Shown here piece after piece: positions 24,609-34,447 of a DNA stretch of 64,000 bases. The notes under the pieces were generated by a model. The model was not told the DNA's origin. It did not search any database and worked only from the letters and a program-made list of their open reading frames with translations. The DNA comes from Pseudomonadota bacterium (GTDB taxonomy: Bacteria; Pseudomonadota; Gammaproteobacteria; Steroidobacterales; Steroidobacteraceae): contig JAJYDK010000004.1 of assembly GCA_021777555.1 (NCBI GenBank), positions 112,038 to 176,037 on the forward strand. The letters are read 5' to 3'. The position numbers were made by a program, and so were the translations under genes. Within the stretch, counting starts at the first letter, position 1; each line of letters starts with the position of its first letter.

Positions 24609-27600
24609 ACCCGTCCCGGCCTTACATCCTGAGGCCGGTCGCCACCTCGCTCCTGATGGTCGCGATCGTCATTCTCGGGGCGATCGGCTACCTGCTGCTG
24701 CCGGTGTCGACGCTGCCGGAGGTCGACTATCCGACCATCGTGGTCTCGACGTTCCTCCCCGGGGCGAGCCCGGATGTGATGAGCGCCACGGTGACCGCCC
24801 CGCTCGAGCGCCAGCTCGGGCAGATGTCGGGCCTGAAGGAGATGTCTTCCAAGACCTCCGCGGGCGCCTCGCAGATCACCCTGCAGTTCGACCTGAGCCT
24901 GAGCCTCGATGTGGCCGAGGCGGAGGTCCAGGCCTCGATCAGCGCCGCCAACCGGCTGCTGCCGCAGAGCCTCCCGGCCCCGCCGATCTACGCGAAGGTC
25001 AACCCGGCGGATGCGCCCATCCTCACCCTCGCGCTCCTGTCCCGCGCCATGCCCATCACCGAGGTCGAGAACCTCGCCGACACGCGCGTCGCGGAGAAGA
25101 TCTCCCAGGTCGCGGGCGTGGGGCTGGTGAGCCTCTCGGGGGCGCCGAAGCGGGCGGTGCGGATCGAGGCCAACCTGAATCAGCTCGCCGCCTACGGGCT
25201 GAGCCTCGATGACCTGCGCACCACCATCGCCAATTCCAACTCGAACGCGCCCAAGGGCAGCTTCAGCGGCTCGGCCCACGCCTACACCATCGACGCCAAC
25301 GACCAGATCACGAGCGCGAGCGAGTACGCGGACATCGTCGTCGCCTACCGCAACGGCGCGCCGGTGTACCTGAAGAACGTCGCCCAGGTGCGCACGGGCT
25401 CGGAGAACGATGAGCTCGCCAGCTGGATGAACGAGACCCCCGCGGTGCTCATCAACATCCAGCGCCAGCCCGGGGCGAACGTCATCCAGACGGTGAACAG
25501 CATCCGTGCGCTGCTCCCGCAGCTGCGCGCCTCGCTCCCGGGGAACGTGAGCCTGAAGGTGGTCACCGACCGCACCGAGACCATCCGCGCCTCGGTCGAT
25601 GACGTGCAGTTCGAGCTCACCCTCGCCGTGGCGCTGGTCGTGCTGGTGATGTTCCTCTTCCTGCGCAACGTCCCGGCCACCATCATCCCGAGCCTCTCGG
25701 TGCCAGTGTCGCTGATCGGCACCTTCGCGGTGATGTACCTCTCGGGCTTCAGCCTCGACAACCTCTCGCTCATGGCCCTCACCATCGCCTCGGGCTTCGT
25801 GGTGGACGATGCCATCGTCATGATCGAGAACATCTCGCGCCACATCGAGCAGGGCAAGAAGCCCCTCGAAGCCGCGCTCGAGGGATCGGGCGAGATCGCC
25901 TTCACCATCGTCTCGCTCACCATCTCCCTCATCGCGGTGCTGATCCCGCTCCTGTTCATGCGCGAGGTGGTGGGGAGGCTCTTCCGCGAGTTCGCCATCA
26001 CCCTCGCGATCTCGATCCTCATCTCCGCGGTGGTCTCGCTCACCCTCGTGCCGATGCTCTGCGCGAAGCTCCTGCGCCCGCGGGAGCAGATCCTGCGCCG
26101 TCAGGGCGAGTGGGCACAGCGGGCCGAGGCGGGGTTCAGGCGCCTGATCGAGGCCTACGGGCGCGGACTCGACTGGGCGCTCGCGCGGCAGAGCCTCGTG
26201 CTGTGGATCGCCGCCGGCACCCTGGTGCTGACGGTGGCGCTTTACATCGTGATCCCGAAGGGCTTCTTCCCGCTGCAGGACACCGGGCTGCTCGAGGCAC
26301 GCACCCTCGCTCCGCCCTCGATTTCCTTCAAGGCCATGGCCGCGCGCCAGCAGGCGCTCGTCGCGGCGCTGCGCCGCAACCCGAATGTCGTCAGCCTCAC
26401 CTCCTACATCGGGGTGGGGAGCAACAACATGACGGTGAACCAGGGGCAGATGCTGATCAACCTCAGACCCAAGGAGGATCGCTCGGCGAGCATCACCACG
26501 GTCATGGCGCAGCTGCGCTCGGCCGCGCGCGCGGTGCCGGGCATCGAGCTCTCGCTGCAGCCGGTGCAGGACCTCACGATCGGCTCGATCACCGGCCGCG
26601 GGCGCTATCAGTTCATCCTGGGCGCGGCGAGCCGCTCGATCCTGGAGCCCTGGGTGCCGAGACTCCTGGCGGCGCTCAGGCGCTCAGCGACGCTCGCCCA
26701 CGTCTCGACGAGCTTCACCGAAGAGGGGCGCACCATCCAGATCGATGTGGATCACGGCACCGCGGCGCGCTTCGGGATCACCGATGCCACCATCGACAAT
26801 GCGCTCTACGACGCCTTCGGGCAGCGGATCATCTCGACGATCTACACCCAGTCGAACGACTACCGGGTGATCCTCACGGCCAACCCGACGCTCTCCGACA
26901 CGGTGCGGGCGCTCAACACGTTCTACATTCCCTCCGCCGGCGGCGGGCAGGTGCCGCTCGGCTCGATCGCGCACATCTCGGTCCGCAATGCGCCCCTCTC
27001 GCTCGATCACCTCGGGCAGTTCCCCGCGGCCATGTTCTCCTTCGACACCGCTCCGGGGGCCTCCCTCGGGGCGGCGGTGAGCGCGATCCGCCAGGCCGAG
27101 AGCGCCATCCGCCTGCCGGTGAGCATCTCGACCACCTTCCAGGGCGAGCTGCTCGCCTTCCAGTCCTCCCTGACGAGCGAGGTGCTGCTGCTGCTTGCGG
27201 CCATCGCCACGGTGTACATCGTGCTGGGGGTGCTCTACGAGAGCTACATCCACCCGCTCACCATCCTCTCGACGCTGCCGTCGGCGGGCATCGGGGCGCT
27301 GCTCGCGCTGATGATGGCCGGGGAGAGCCTCGACATCATCTCCATCATCGGCATCGTGCTGCTGATCGGCATCGTCAAGAAGAACGCCATCATGATGATC
27401 GACTTCGCGCTGTCCGCCGAGCGCGAGCGGGGCATGAGCCCGGTGCAGGCGATCCATGAGGCGGCGCTGCTGCGCTTCAGGCCCATCCTGATGACCACCG
27501 TGGCGGCGCTGTTCGCCGCGCTGCCGCTGATCCTCGGCACCGGCACGGGCTCTGAGCTCAGGCGGCCGCTCGGGCTCTCGATCGCCGGCGGGCTGCTCCT

Positions 27601-27727
27601 CAGCCAGCTGCTCACGCTCTTCACCACGCCCGTGGTGTATCTCTACTTCGACCGGCTGTCGCGACGGGCCAAGGCGTGGGCCGGCGTGCCGGCGCGGCCC
27701 TCCGGTCCTTTGCCGATCGAGCCGTGA
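24605..27727 (+). CDS. mdtB: RND efflux pump inner-membrane subunit (MdtB-like)
   Basis: A 1040-residue HAE1-type RND transporter. The duplicated layout is visible: helix 1 near residues 12-32, a large periplasmic loop, helices 2-6 from about 335, then the same again in the second half. The proton-relay helix 4 motif appears as G-F-V-V-D-D-A-I-V-M-I-E-N. Length equals E. coli MdtB. In the E. coli system MdtB and MdtC form a heterotrimer, and the same is inferred from the tandem genes. It overlaps both neighbouring genes by 4 bp. Confidence 0.95.
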   Translation: MNPSRPYILRPVATSLLMVAIVILGAIGYLLLPVSTLPEVDYPTIVVSTFLPGASPDVMSATVTAPLERQLGQMSGLKEMSSKTSAGASQITLQFDLSLSLDVAEAEVQASISAANRLLPQSLPAPPIYAKVNPADAPILTLALLSRAMPITEVENLADTRVAEKISQVAGVGLVSLSGAPKRAVRIEANLNQLAAYGLSLDDLRTTIANSNSNAPKGSFSGSAHAYTIDANDQITSASEYADIVVAYRNGAPVYLKNVAQVRTGSENDELASWMNETPAVLINIQRQPGANVIQTVNSIRALLPQLRASLPGNVSLKVVTDRTETIRASVDDVQFELTLAVALVVLVMFLFLRNVPATIIPSLSVPVSLIGTFAVMYLSGFSLDNLSLMALTIASGFVVDDAIVMIENISRHIEQGKKPLEAALEGSGEIAFTIVSLTISLIAVLIPLLFMREVVGRLFREFAITLAISILISAVVSLTLVPMLCAKLLRPREQILRRQGEWAQRAEAGFRRLIEAYGRGLDWALARQSLVLWIAAGTLVLTVALYIVIPKGFFPLQDTGLLEARTLAPPSISFKAMAARQQALVAALRRNPNVVSLTSYIGVGSNNMTVNQGQMLINLRPKEDRSASITTVMAQLRSAARAVPGIELSLQPVQDLTIGSITGRGRYQFILGAASRSILEPWVPRLLAALRRSATLAHVSTSFTEEGRTIQIDVDHGTAARFGITDATIDNALYDAFGQRIISTIYTQSNDYRVILTANPTLSDTVRALNTFYIPSAGGGQVPLGSIAHISVRNAPLSLDHLGQFPAAMFSFDTAPGASLGAAVSAIRQAESAIRLPVSISTTFQGELLAFQSSLTSEVLLLLAAIATVYIVLGVLYESYIHPLTILSTLPSAGIGALLALMMAGESLDIISIIGIVLLIGIVKKNAIMMIDFALSAERERGMSPVQAIHEAALLRFRPILMTTVAALFAALPLILGTGTGSELRRPLGLSIAGGLLLSQLLTLFTTPVVYLYFDRLSRRAKAWAGVPARPSGPLPIEP

Positions 27728-30700
27728 ACATCTCGCGCCCCTTCATCACGAGGCCGGTGGCGACGACGCTCCTGTCCTGCGGACTTGCGCTCGCGGGGCT
27801 CATCGCCTTCTTCCTGCTGCCGGTCTCGGCCATGCCGCAGGTGGATTTCCCGTTCATCGTGGTCTACGCGAACCTCCCGGGGGCGAGCCCCGACACGGTC
27901 GCCACGAGTGTCACCACGCCGCTCGAGCGGCGCCTGAGCGCGATCGCCGGGGTCGATGAGATGACCTCGCGCAGCACCGAGGGCCAGTCGCAGATCGTGT
28001 TGCGGTTCAGCCTGAGCCGCAACATCCACGGCGCCGAGAGCGATGTGGAGGCGGCCATCCAGGCCGCGCGCCAGGATCTGCCCGCATCGCTGCGCTCCGA
28101 TCCCGGCTACTGGGCCTTCAACCCCTCCGAGGCGCCGATCCTCATCCTGGCGCTCACCTCGCGCACGCTGCCCATCGGGCAGGTGTACGACGCGGCCTCG
28201 ACCATCATCCAGCAGAAGATCCTGCAGGTGCCGGGCGTGGGCAACATCGACATCGGCGGCAGCTCCCTGCCCGCGATCCGCATCACCCTCGATCCGCGCC
28301 AGCTCTTCCGGTACGGCATCGGACTCGAGGACGTGCGCGCGGCGATCGCCGCCGCCAACGCCGACAGTCCCAAGGGATCGCTCTCCTTCGACGCGCGGCG
28401 CTACCAGGTCTACGTCAACGACACAGCGACCACCGTGGCGCAGTATCACGCTCTCATCATTGCCTACCGCAACGGCGCGGCGGTGCACCTGGGCGATGTG
28501 GCCACCATCACCAACGGGGTGGAGGATGAGCGCACCCTGGGGCTCCTCGATGGGCACCGTGCGGTGGCGCTGATCATCCGCAAGCAGCCCAACGCCAACG
28601 TCATCGCCACGGTCGATCGCATCAAAGCGCTGTTGCCTCAGATCCGCGCCAGCATCCCTCGCGGCATCAAGGTGGTGGTCACGCATGACAGGACGACCTC
28701 CATCCGAACGTCGCTGCATGACGTAGAGATCACCTTGCTGCTCGCCGTGCTGCTGGTCGTGACCGTGGTCCTGGTGATGTTGCGCAACCCGCGCGCCGCC
28801 CTGGTGCCGGCGGTGGCGGTGCCCCTCTCGCTCATCGGCACGCTGGCGGTCATCTATCTGCTCGGCTTCAGCCTGAACAACTTCTCGATGATGGCGCTCA
28901 CCGTGGCCACGGGCTTCGTGGTCGATGACGCCATCGTCGTGATCGAGAACATCACGCGGCACATCGAGGCCGGCGTGCCGCGCCTGCGCGCCGCGCTCGA
29001 TGGGGCCCGGGAGGTCGGCTTCACGGTGCTCGCCATGAGCTCCTCGCTGATCGCGGTGTTCATGCCCATCATCCTGATGGGCGGCATCGTGGGCGGGGTG
29101 TTCCGCCAGTTCGCCGTGACGCTCGCGATCACCGTGGCGCTCTCGCTGCTCATTTCCCTCACCGTCACGCCAATGCTCTGTGGCCGGCTGCTGCGCGCCC
29201 ATCCGCGCCAGGGACGGTTCTTCCGCGCCGTGGAGCGGGGCTTCCATCACATGAGGGACTTCTACGACCACACCCTCGGGGGGGCGCTGCGCCACCCGCG
29301 CCTGGTGATGCTCGCGCTCCTGGGGGTGGTGGTGCTCAACTTCTACCTCTTCGCCATCGTGCCGAAGACCTTCTTCCCGCAACAGAGCTCGGGCGATCTC
29401 ACCGGCTTCATGGTGGCCGATCAGAGCAGCTCCTTCGAGGCCATGCAGAAGAAGCTCCGTTTCGTGGTCGGGGTCCTCCGGCGCGACCCGGCGGTGCAGC
29501 ACGTCGTGGGCTTCACCGGCGGCGGCGGCTGGGGAGGGAGCAACACCGCGCACATGTTCATCAGCCTGAAGCCGCTCGCCGAGCGCAAGCTCTCCGATGC
29601 GGCGGTGATCGCGCGCCTCAACCGCGAGCTCTCGGGGTTCGCGGGCGCGCGGCTCTTCCTTCAGACCGCGCACAGCATCCACTCCGGCGGGCGCCAGAGC
29701 TTCGCCCAATACCAGTACACGCTCCTTTCGGACCGCCTGAAGACGCTCGACACCTGGGCGCCGCGCATCGAGCGGGCTCTCAAGAAGGTCCCGCAGCTGC
29801 GCGATGTGAACTCCGACCGGCAGGCCTCCGGGCTCGATGTGAAGCTCGACATCCACCGCAAGCTCGCCGCGAGGCTCGGACTGAACCTCACGCAGATCGA
29901 CAACACACTGTACGACGCCTTCGGGCAGCGCCTGGTGTCGACGATCTACGAGGACATGAACCAGTATCACGTCGTGATGCAGGTCAACCCGAAGTTCTGG
30001 AGCAGTCCGGCGACGCTGAACGATCTCTACGTGAGCACGGTGGGCGGGGCGCTCTCGGGAACGGAGGCCACCATGGGAGCGGCGAACGCCTTCCAGTTCG
30101 CCGGCGTGACCCGCAGCACCGCCGCCGAGAACTACGCGCTCAACCAGATCGCCTCCGGGGGCGGGGCCTCCACGGGAAGCGCGGTCAGCACCCAGGCGGA
30201 GACCATGATCCCGCTGTCGGATTTCGCGAGCTATGGGCCGGGACTCACTCCCCTCGCGGTCAATCACCAGGGCCCCTTCGTCGCCACCACGTTCTCGTTC
30301 AACCTGCCGGTGGGCGAGGCGCTCGGGGTCGCCACCGCGGCGATCGACCGCACGATCGCCGAGCTCCACGTGCCTATCTCCGTGCACGGGCAGTTCGCGG
30401 GCAACGCGCAGGTGTTCCGCCAGACCGTCGACGAGGAGCCGCTCCTCATCCTGGCCGCGCTCGCGGCCGTCTACATCACCCTCGGGGTGCTCTACGAGAG
30501 CCTCGCGCAGCCCATCACCATCCTCTCGACGCTGCCCTCCAGCGGGATCGGGGCGGTGCTCGCGCTGCTCCTCTTCGACCAGCCGTTCAGCCTGATCGCC
30601 CTCATCGGGATCATCCTGCTGATCGGTGTGGTGCTGAAGAACGCCATCATGATGGTGGACGTCGCGCTCGTGGCGCAGCGCACCGAGCGCGTCGATGCCG

Positions 30701-30984
30701 CGAGGGCCATCCACGAGGCCTGCCTGCTGCGCTTCCGGCCCATCATGATGACCACTCTCGCCGCCATGCTCGGGGCGTTGCCGCTCGCCCTGATGGGCGG
30801 CCAGGGCTCGGAGATGCGCCGCCCGCTCGGCATCGCGGTGGTCGGGGGACTCGCCATCAGCCAGGTCCTCACGCTCTACACCACACCGGTCGTCTATCTC
30901 TATCTCGATCGTTTCCGCCTATGGTTCGACAGAACATTCAGGGCCCGCAGGGCCGTGCTGCCCGCAGGGAATCCACTCACATGA
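27724..30984 (+). CDS. mdtC: RND efflux pump inner-membrane subunit (MdtC-like)
   Basis: A second HAE1-type RND transporter, 1086 residues from the GTG at 27724 (V-N-I-S-R-P-F-I-T-R-P). That start overlaps the mdtB stop as GTGA and gives the family N-terminus, unlike the track start at 27676. The helix 4 motif G-F-V-V-D-D-A-I-V-V-I-E-N is intact. It is somewhat longer than typical MdtC; a Ser/Gly/Thr-rich stretch around residue 780 in the second periplasmic domain accounts for some of this. It probably forms a mixed trimer with the MdtB-like subunit. Confidence 0.94.
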   Translation: MNISRPFITRPVATTLLSCGLALAGLIAFFLLPVSAMPQVDFPFIVVYANLPGASPDTVATSVTTPLERRLSAIAGVDEMTSRSTEGQSQIVLRFSLSRNIHGAESDVEAAIQAARQDLPASLRSDPGYWAFNPSEAPILILALTSRTLPIGQVYDAASTIIQQKILQVPGVGNIDIGGSSLPAIRITLDPRQLFRYGIGLEDVRAAIAAANADSPKGSLSFDARRYQVYVNDTATTVAQYHALIIAYRNGAAVHLGDVATITNGVEDERTLGLLDGHRAVALIIRKQPNANVIATVDRIKALLPQIRASIPRGIKVVVTHDRTTSIRTSLHDVEITLLLAVLLVVTVVLVMLRNPRAALVPAVAVPLSLIGTLAVIYLLGFSLNNFSMMALTVATGFVVDDAIVVIENITRHIEAGVPRLRAALDGAREVGFTVLAMSSSLIAVFMPIILMGGIVGGVFRQFAVTLAITVALSLLISLTVTPMLCGRLLRAHPRQGRFFRAVERGFHHMRDFYDHTLGGALRHPRLVMLALLGVVVLNFYLFAIVPKTFFPQQSSGDLTGFMVADQSSSFEAMQKKLRFVVGVLRRDPAVQHVVGFTGGGGWGGSNTAHMFISLKPLAERKLSDAAVIARLNRELSGFAGARLFLQTAHSIHSGGRQSFAQYQYTLLSDRLKTLDTWAPRIERALKKVPQLRDVNSDRQASGLDVKLDIHRKLAARLGLNLTQIDNTLYDAFGQRLVSTIYEDMNQYHVVMQVNPKFWSSPATLNDLYVSTVGGALSGTEATMGAANAFQFAGVTRSTAAENYALNQIASGGGASTGSAVSTQAETMIPLSDFASYGPGLTPLAVNHQGPFVATTFSFNLPVGEALGVATAAIDRTIAELHVPISVHGQFAGNAQVFRQTVDEEPLLILAALAAVYITLGVLYESLAQPITILSTLPSSGIGAVLALLLFDQPFSLIALIGIILLIGVVLKNAIMMVDVALVAQRTERVDAARAIHEACLLRFRPIMMTTLAAMLGALPLALMGGQGSEMRRPLGIAVVGGLAISQVLTLYTTPVVYLYLDRFRLWFDRTFRARRAVLPAGNPLT

Positions 30985-32465
30985 TGCGACCCACGCGCCC
31001 GATCACCGGAATGCTCTGCGTGGGGCTCACCGTGGGTCTTTCCTCCTGCGCCGTCGGTCCGAACTACCACCGGCCCGCCGCCCCGCCCACCGCCGTGTTC
31101 AAAGAGAGCCAGGGCTGGGTGCCGGCGCAGCCGGTGCGCATCGCCCCGGGCGAGCCCTGGTGGTCGGTCTACGCCGATCCGGTGCTCTCCGGCCTCGAGC
31201 GCCGTGTGGAGGTCTCGAATGAGAACCTGAAGGCGGCCGTCGCCGCCTACTACGCGGCGCGGGAGGCGGCCGGGGTCACGCGCGGTGCGCTTTTCCCCTC
31301 TCTCGATGCGAGCGGCGCCGGCACGCGCAGCGGCGGCCAGGCGGGCTCGAGCAGCTCGAAGTTCACCGGCCTCACCTCGGCGCACACCGTCTACGAGGCC
31401 GGCGGCACCGCCAGCTGGGATATCGATCTCTGGGGCAGGCTGCGCCGCGAGCTCGAAAGCGCCAACGCCAAGGCGGCCGTAAGCGCCGCGGATGTGGCCG
31501 CGGCCCAACTCTCGGCGCAGGCGACCCTGGCGGAGGATTACTTTGAGCTGCGCGCCGCGGAGGAGGAGCTGCGCCTCCTCGAGACCTCCGTGAAGGACTA
31601 CCAAGTGTCGCTGCGCATCGCGCAGAACCGCGTCAACGCGGGGGTCACGACGCTCGCGGACGTGTATTCGGCGCGTACCCAGCTCGAGAGTACGGAATCC
31701 CAGGAGAACACGGTCGAGCTGACGCGCGCCAAGCTGGAGCACGCCATCGCCGTGCTGATCGGCGTGCCGCCCTCGCAGCTCACCCTCGCCCAGGGACAGC
31801 TTGCCGCGGCCGTGCCGGTGGCGCCGGCGGGAGTCCCCTCGAGGCTGCTCCTGCGTCGACCTGACATCGCCGCCGCAGAGCGCACCGTCGCGAGCGCCAA
31901 CGCCCAGATCGGCGTGGCGGAGGCAGCGTGGTTCCCGGACCTGACGCTCTCCGGCTCTTACAGTTACGCCTCGTCCACCCTGGCGACCCTCATCCGCACC
32001 AGCAATGCGGTCTGGTCCTTCGGCCCGCAGCTCGCCGAGAACCTGTTCAACGGCGGGGCGACGGTGGCGCAGACCCGCGAGGCGAGGGCGCTCTACGATG
32101 AGTCGGTCGCGACGTATCGTCAGACGGTGCTGTCGGCCTTCCAGCAGGTCGAGGATGACCTCGCGACGCTGCGCTACCTGCAGACCGAGTATGGCGAGGA
32201 AGCCCAGGCCGTGAGCGATGCCGAGCGCTCCGAGACCCTGACGCTCAACCAGTACAAGGCCGGCGTGGCCGACTACGCCAGCGTGCTCACGGCGCAGACC
32301 GCGCGCCTGAACGCCCAGATCAATGCGGTGAGCATCCAGAGCCAGCGCCTGGTGGCGAGCGCTGATCTCATCGATGCCATCGGGGGCGGGTGGAGCAGCG
32401 CACGGCTCGACCAACGCAACGACGGTGTGCGCGAGACGCTCGGCAGCACGGTGGATCAGCCCTGA
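30981..32465 (+). CDS. outer-membrane efflux lipoprotein (NodT/OprM family)
   Basis: A 494-residue TolC-superfamily channel. The lipoprotein signal ends in L-S-S-C (Cys at about residue 20), followed by A-V-G-P-N-Y, the standard NodT/OprM mature N-terminus. Two OEP repeats with long helices follow, including A-S-W-D-I-D-L-W-G-R-L-R-R. ATG 30981 overlaps the mdtC stop (ATGA) and is preferred over 30921. It completes a tripartite pump with the preceding three genes. Confidence 0.93.
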   Translation: MMRPTRPITGMLCVGLTVGLSSCAVGPNYHRPAAPPTAVFKESQGWVPAQPVRIAPGEPWWSVYADPVLSGLERRVEVSNENLKAAVAAYYAAREAAGVTRGALFPSLDASGAGTRSGGQAGSSSSKFTGLTSAHTVYEAGGTASWDIDLWGRLRRELESANAKAAVSAADVAAAQLSAQATLAEDYFELRAAEEELRLLETSVKDYQVSLRIAQNRVNAGVTTLADVYSARTQLESTESQENTVELTRAKLEHAIAVLIGVPPSQLTLAQGQLAAAVPVAPAGVPSRLLLRRPDIAAAERTVASANAQIGVAEAAWFPDLTLSGSYSYASSTLATLIRTSNAVWSFGPQLAENLFNGGATVAQTREARALYDESVATYRQTVLSAFQQVEDDLATLRYLQTEYGEEAQAVSDAERSETLTLNQYKAGVADYASVLTAQTARLNAQINAVSIQSQRLVASADLIDAIGGGWSSARLDQRNDGVRETLGSTVDQP

Positions 32466-32515
32466 TGCGGCGCGCGGCTGAGCTTCGAAGCTCGCGTGGA
32501 GCCGGGCTGTCAGGA

Positions 32516-32749
32516 TCAGCTATTTGCAGCGTCAGGGTTCAACACTGACGAGAACACTCCGTGCTGCGTCACGAAGTCATTGTAGGTCGCGATGGCCGCA
32601 CGGCTCTCTTCCTGCCACTGCCTTTGCCACCTGTGCTTCGGCGTGTCGCGCAGAGCCGATTCCGGCACGGTCGACACATTGACGCCATGAGCTCGATCGC
32701 TCTCCAGCAGGTCGGCGCGCACGCGGACATGAGGTGCCTTTTGGGTCAT
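32516..32749 (-). CDS. ccdA: orphan CcdA-family antitoxin
   Basis: A 77-residue protein whose C-terminal half, W-Q-R-Q-W-Q-E-E-S-R-A-A-I followed by A-T-Y-N-D-F-V-T-Q-H-G-V-F-S, matches the CcdA antitoxin toxin-binding region (W-x-x-E-N-x-x-A-I-x-x-Y-N-x-x-V-x-x-x-G). The N-terminal R-V-R-A-D-L-L-E-S-D-R-A-H-G-V-N-V-S fits the ribbon-helix-helix. ATG 32749 was chosen over the track start at 32944. A ccdB toxin gene would be expected directly downstream on the minus strand, but only 50 bp separate this gene from the end of the efflux operon. It is therefore an orphan, either a degenerate module or a stand-alone antitoxin. Confidence 0.75.
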   Translation of the reverse strand: MTQKAPHVRVRADLLESDRAHGVNVSTVPESALRDTPKHRWQRQWQEESRAAIATYNDFVTQHGVFSSVLNPDAANS

Positions 32750-33118
32750 GGTTCGCTCATCCAGGGATCGTGTCATGCAGATCGCCAAATCGGCCCAATA
32801 TGCCGCAGTACATATGGATTGAGAATGCGCATTCATCATGCGCATGGCGAGTTCCGCGCACTCGCCGATGAGCACGACTCGAGCAAAGTAGCGATGGTGT
32901 ATCCGAGAAGCCGAGCAGTACGGTGGAGCGCCGTCATGTGACACTTGCGCTTCACCCCGGCATTACAGCGTCTGCGCGTGCGAGCCGCTTTGGCCTGCAA
33001 AATTGCATGAACAGCATGCATTTGCATCGTTCTCGAGGCGTCGGTGTCATGATTTCATGGAAGGGCGAGCCATGAAATGGGTGTAACCGGTATCTTCGAA
33101 TGAATGAGGTTCCCCAGG
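32750..33118. other. 369-bp gap between the two orphan antitoxin genes
   Basis: Only short, unconvincing ORFs on either strand (for example 32836-33027 minus). Base composition is lower in GC than the flanking operons. I see no toxin gene, no HicA-like ORF and no clear promoter. Confidence 0.5.
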
Positions 33119-33331
33119 ATGCGTTACGCCGTGGTCATCGAGCCCTCGGAGTCGAACTTTTCGGCCTATGTACCGGATCTGCCCGGCTGCGTCGCAACCG
33201 GCGCGACCCTCGCGGAAGTCGAGGCGGCTATTCGCCAGGCGATCGAATTCCATCTGGAAGGGATGCGCGAGGATGGGACGCCCGTTCCGCAGCCTGCCAG
33301 CCGTGTCGAATACATTGACGTCGCTGCGTAG
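33119..33331 (+). CDS. hicB: HicB-family antitoxin-like protein, no hicA partner
   Basis: A 70-residue protein starting M-R-Y-A-V-V-I-E, with S-A-Y-V-P-D-L-P-G-C-V-A-T-G-A-T, E-A-A-I-R-Q-A-I-E-F-H-L-E-G-M and G-x-P-V-P-Q-P. This is the partial RNase H-fold of HicB antitoxins. It lacks a C-terminal DNA-binding extension, as in many short HicB proteins. No HicA ORF is found immediately upstream or downstream, so it appears solitary. It could be a relic, an anti-toxin acting in trans, or a HicB-like protein with another role. Confidence 0.82.
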   Translation: MRYAVVIEPSESNFSAYVPDLPGCVATGATLAEVEAAIRQAIEFHLEGMREDGTPVPQPASRVEYIDVAA

Positions 33332-33385
33332 TCACGTGACGAGCGGTCGCTGACGCTCGCGAGCAAAGCCGTGGGCCAGGCCGGC

Positions 33386-34447
33386 CTACGCGACGCCGAC
33401 CCGGTTGCGCCCGTCCCGCTTGGCTCCATAGAGCGCGGCATCCGCGCGCGCCGTCAGCTCATCGATGGTCTCCTCCCGGCGGCCGATCGCAAGCCCCAGG
33501 GAGATGGTGACCGAGCCGATGACCTCCTCCGTGCCGATGCGCTGGATGCGCATCTGCCCGACCGCGAGGCGGATCTGCTCGGCGAGGCTGTGCGCGCCCT
33601 GCAGAAGGGTCTGCGGCAGGAGCAGCGCGAACTCCTCCCCGCCAATGCGCGCCGCGACGTCCCGGCCCTTGATGTTGTCTCGCAGCACGGTCGCGATGCC
33701 GCGCAGCACCGTATCCCCGAGGAGGTGGCCGAAGGTGTCGTTGACCCACTTGAAGTGATCGACATCGATGAGCACGAGGGCGGCGCCATCGAGCCCTTGC
33801 TCCGAGTCGAAGAGCGCCTGCGCCGCGCTCATGAATCCCCGGCGGTTGCTGATGCCGCACAGCGGATCGCTCAGCGCTTCGCTGTGCGCCTCGTTCAGCT
33901 GCCGGGTGAGCGAGAGCACCTCCTGGCTCCTCGCCTCGAGCTTCTCGGTGAGGGTCTGGGTGGTCGCCTCCATGCGCAGCGCCTCTCTCAAGAGCCGGCC
34001 GACCAGCTCCTGCAGCGTCGCCGCGCTCGCATCGCTCGTCAGGTCGGAGCGGCTCTCCTGCAGCGTCTGTCTGAAGCGGCCGCTCTCATCGCATGCCGTG
34101 CCCACTTCCCGCACGGTGGTCTCGAGCAGCACCTGCAGGCGCTGCTGCAGGGTCTCGAGCACCTGGGCGTCGCGCTCGAGGATGTGACGGGCGTAGAGCT
34201 GGTAGACATCGTCTTCGGAGAGCGGTCGATTCCCCTCGAGCCGGGCGGTGAGCGCGGCGCTCAACGGCGGATTGAGTCCCGCCACGTGCTCGTACCACAG
34301 GCCATAGCTCACCGGATGGTAGGCGGCGGCCTGGCGCACCATGAGCGGGATCGCCAGGCGCAGCAGCTGGGCGCTCTGATCTTTGCTTTCGATATAGCGC
34401 ATGTCACTCAAGTCGATGCATACGCCCGCGATCCGGTGGGCCGGCAT
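33386..34447 (-). CDS. diguanylate cyclase (GGDEF domain) with helical N-terminal region
   Basis: A 353-residue protein predicted to make cyclic di-GMP. The C-terminal GGDEF domain has D-P-L-C-G-I-S-N-R-R-G-F, D-V-D-H-F-K-W-V-N-D-T-F-G-H and the active-site loop R-I-G-G-E-E-F. The inhibitory I-site, normally R-x-x-D, reads K-G-R-D here, so product inhibition may be lost. The N-terminal 180 residues are helical, with a coiled coil before the GGDEF domain and no membrane segment. ATG 34447 or 34402 (M-R-Y-I-E-S) could be the start. It is a stand-alone gene. A link to EPS control is plausible because c-di-GMP often regulates biofilm polysaccharide, but nothing here proves it. Confidence 0.92.
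   Translation of the reverse strand: MPAHRIAGVCIDLSDMRYIESKDQSAQLLRLAIPLMVRQAAAYHPVSYGLWYEHVAGLNPPLSAALTARLEGNRPLSEDDVYQLYARHILERDAQVLETLQQRLQVLLETTVREVGTACDESGRFRQTLQESRSDLTSDASAATLQELVGRLLREALRMEATTQTLTEKLEARSQEVLSLTRQLNEAHSEALSDPLCGISNRRGFMSAAQALFDSEQGLDGAALVLIDVDHFKWVNDTFGHLLGDTVLRGIATVLRDNIKGRDVAARIGGEEFALLLPQTLLQGAHSLAEQIRLAVGQMRIQRIGTEEVIGSVTISLGLAIGRREETIDELTARADAALYGAKRDGRNRVGVA

Noticed and set aside
27643-30714. Minus-strand ORF of 1023 aa
   Set aside because: Antisense to mdtC, whose motifs are clear; shadow.
32836-33027. Minus-strand 63-aa ORF as a toxin gene
   Set aside because: No similarity to CcdB, HicA or other toxins that I recognise; Cys/Arg-rich random composition.
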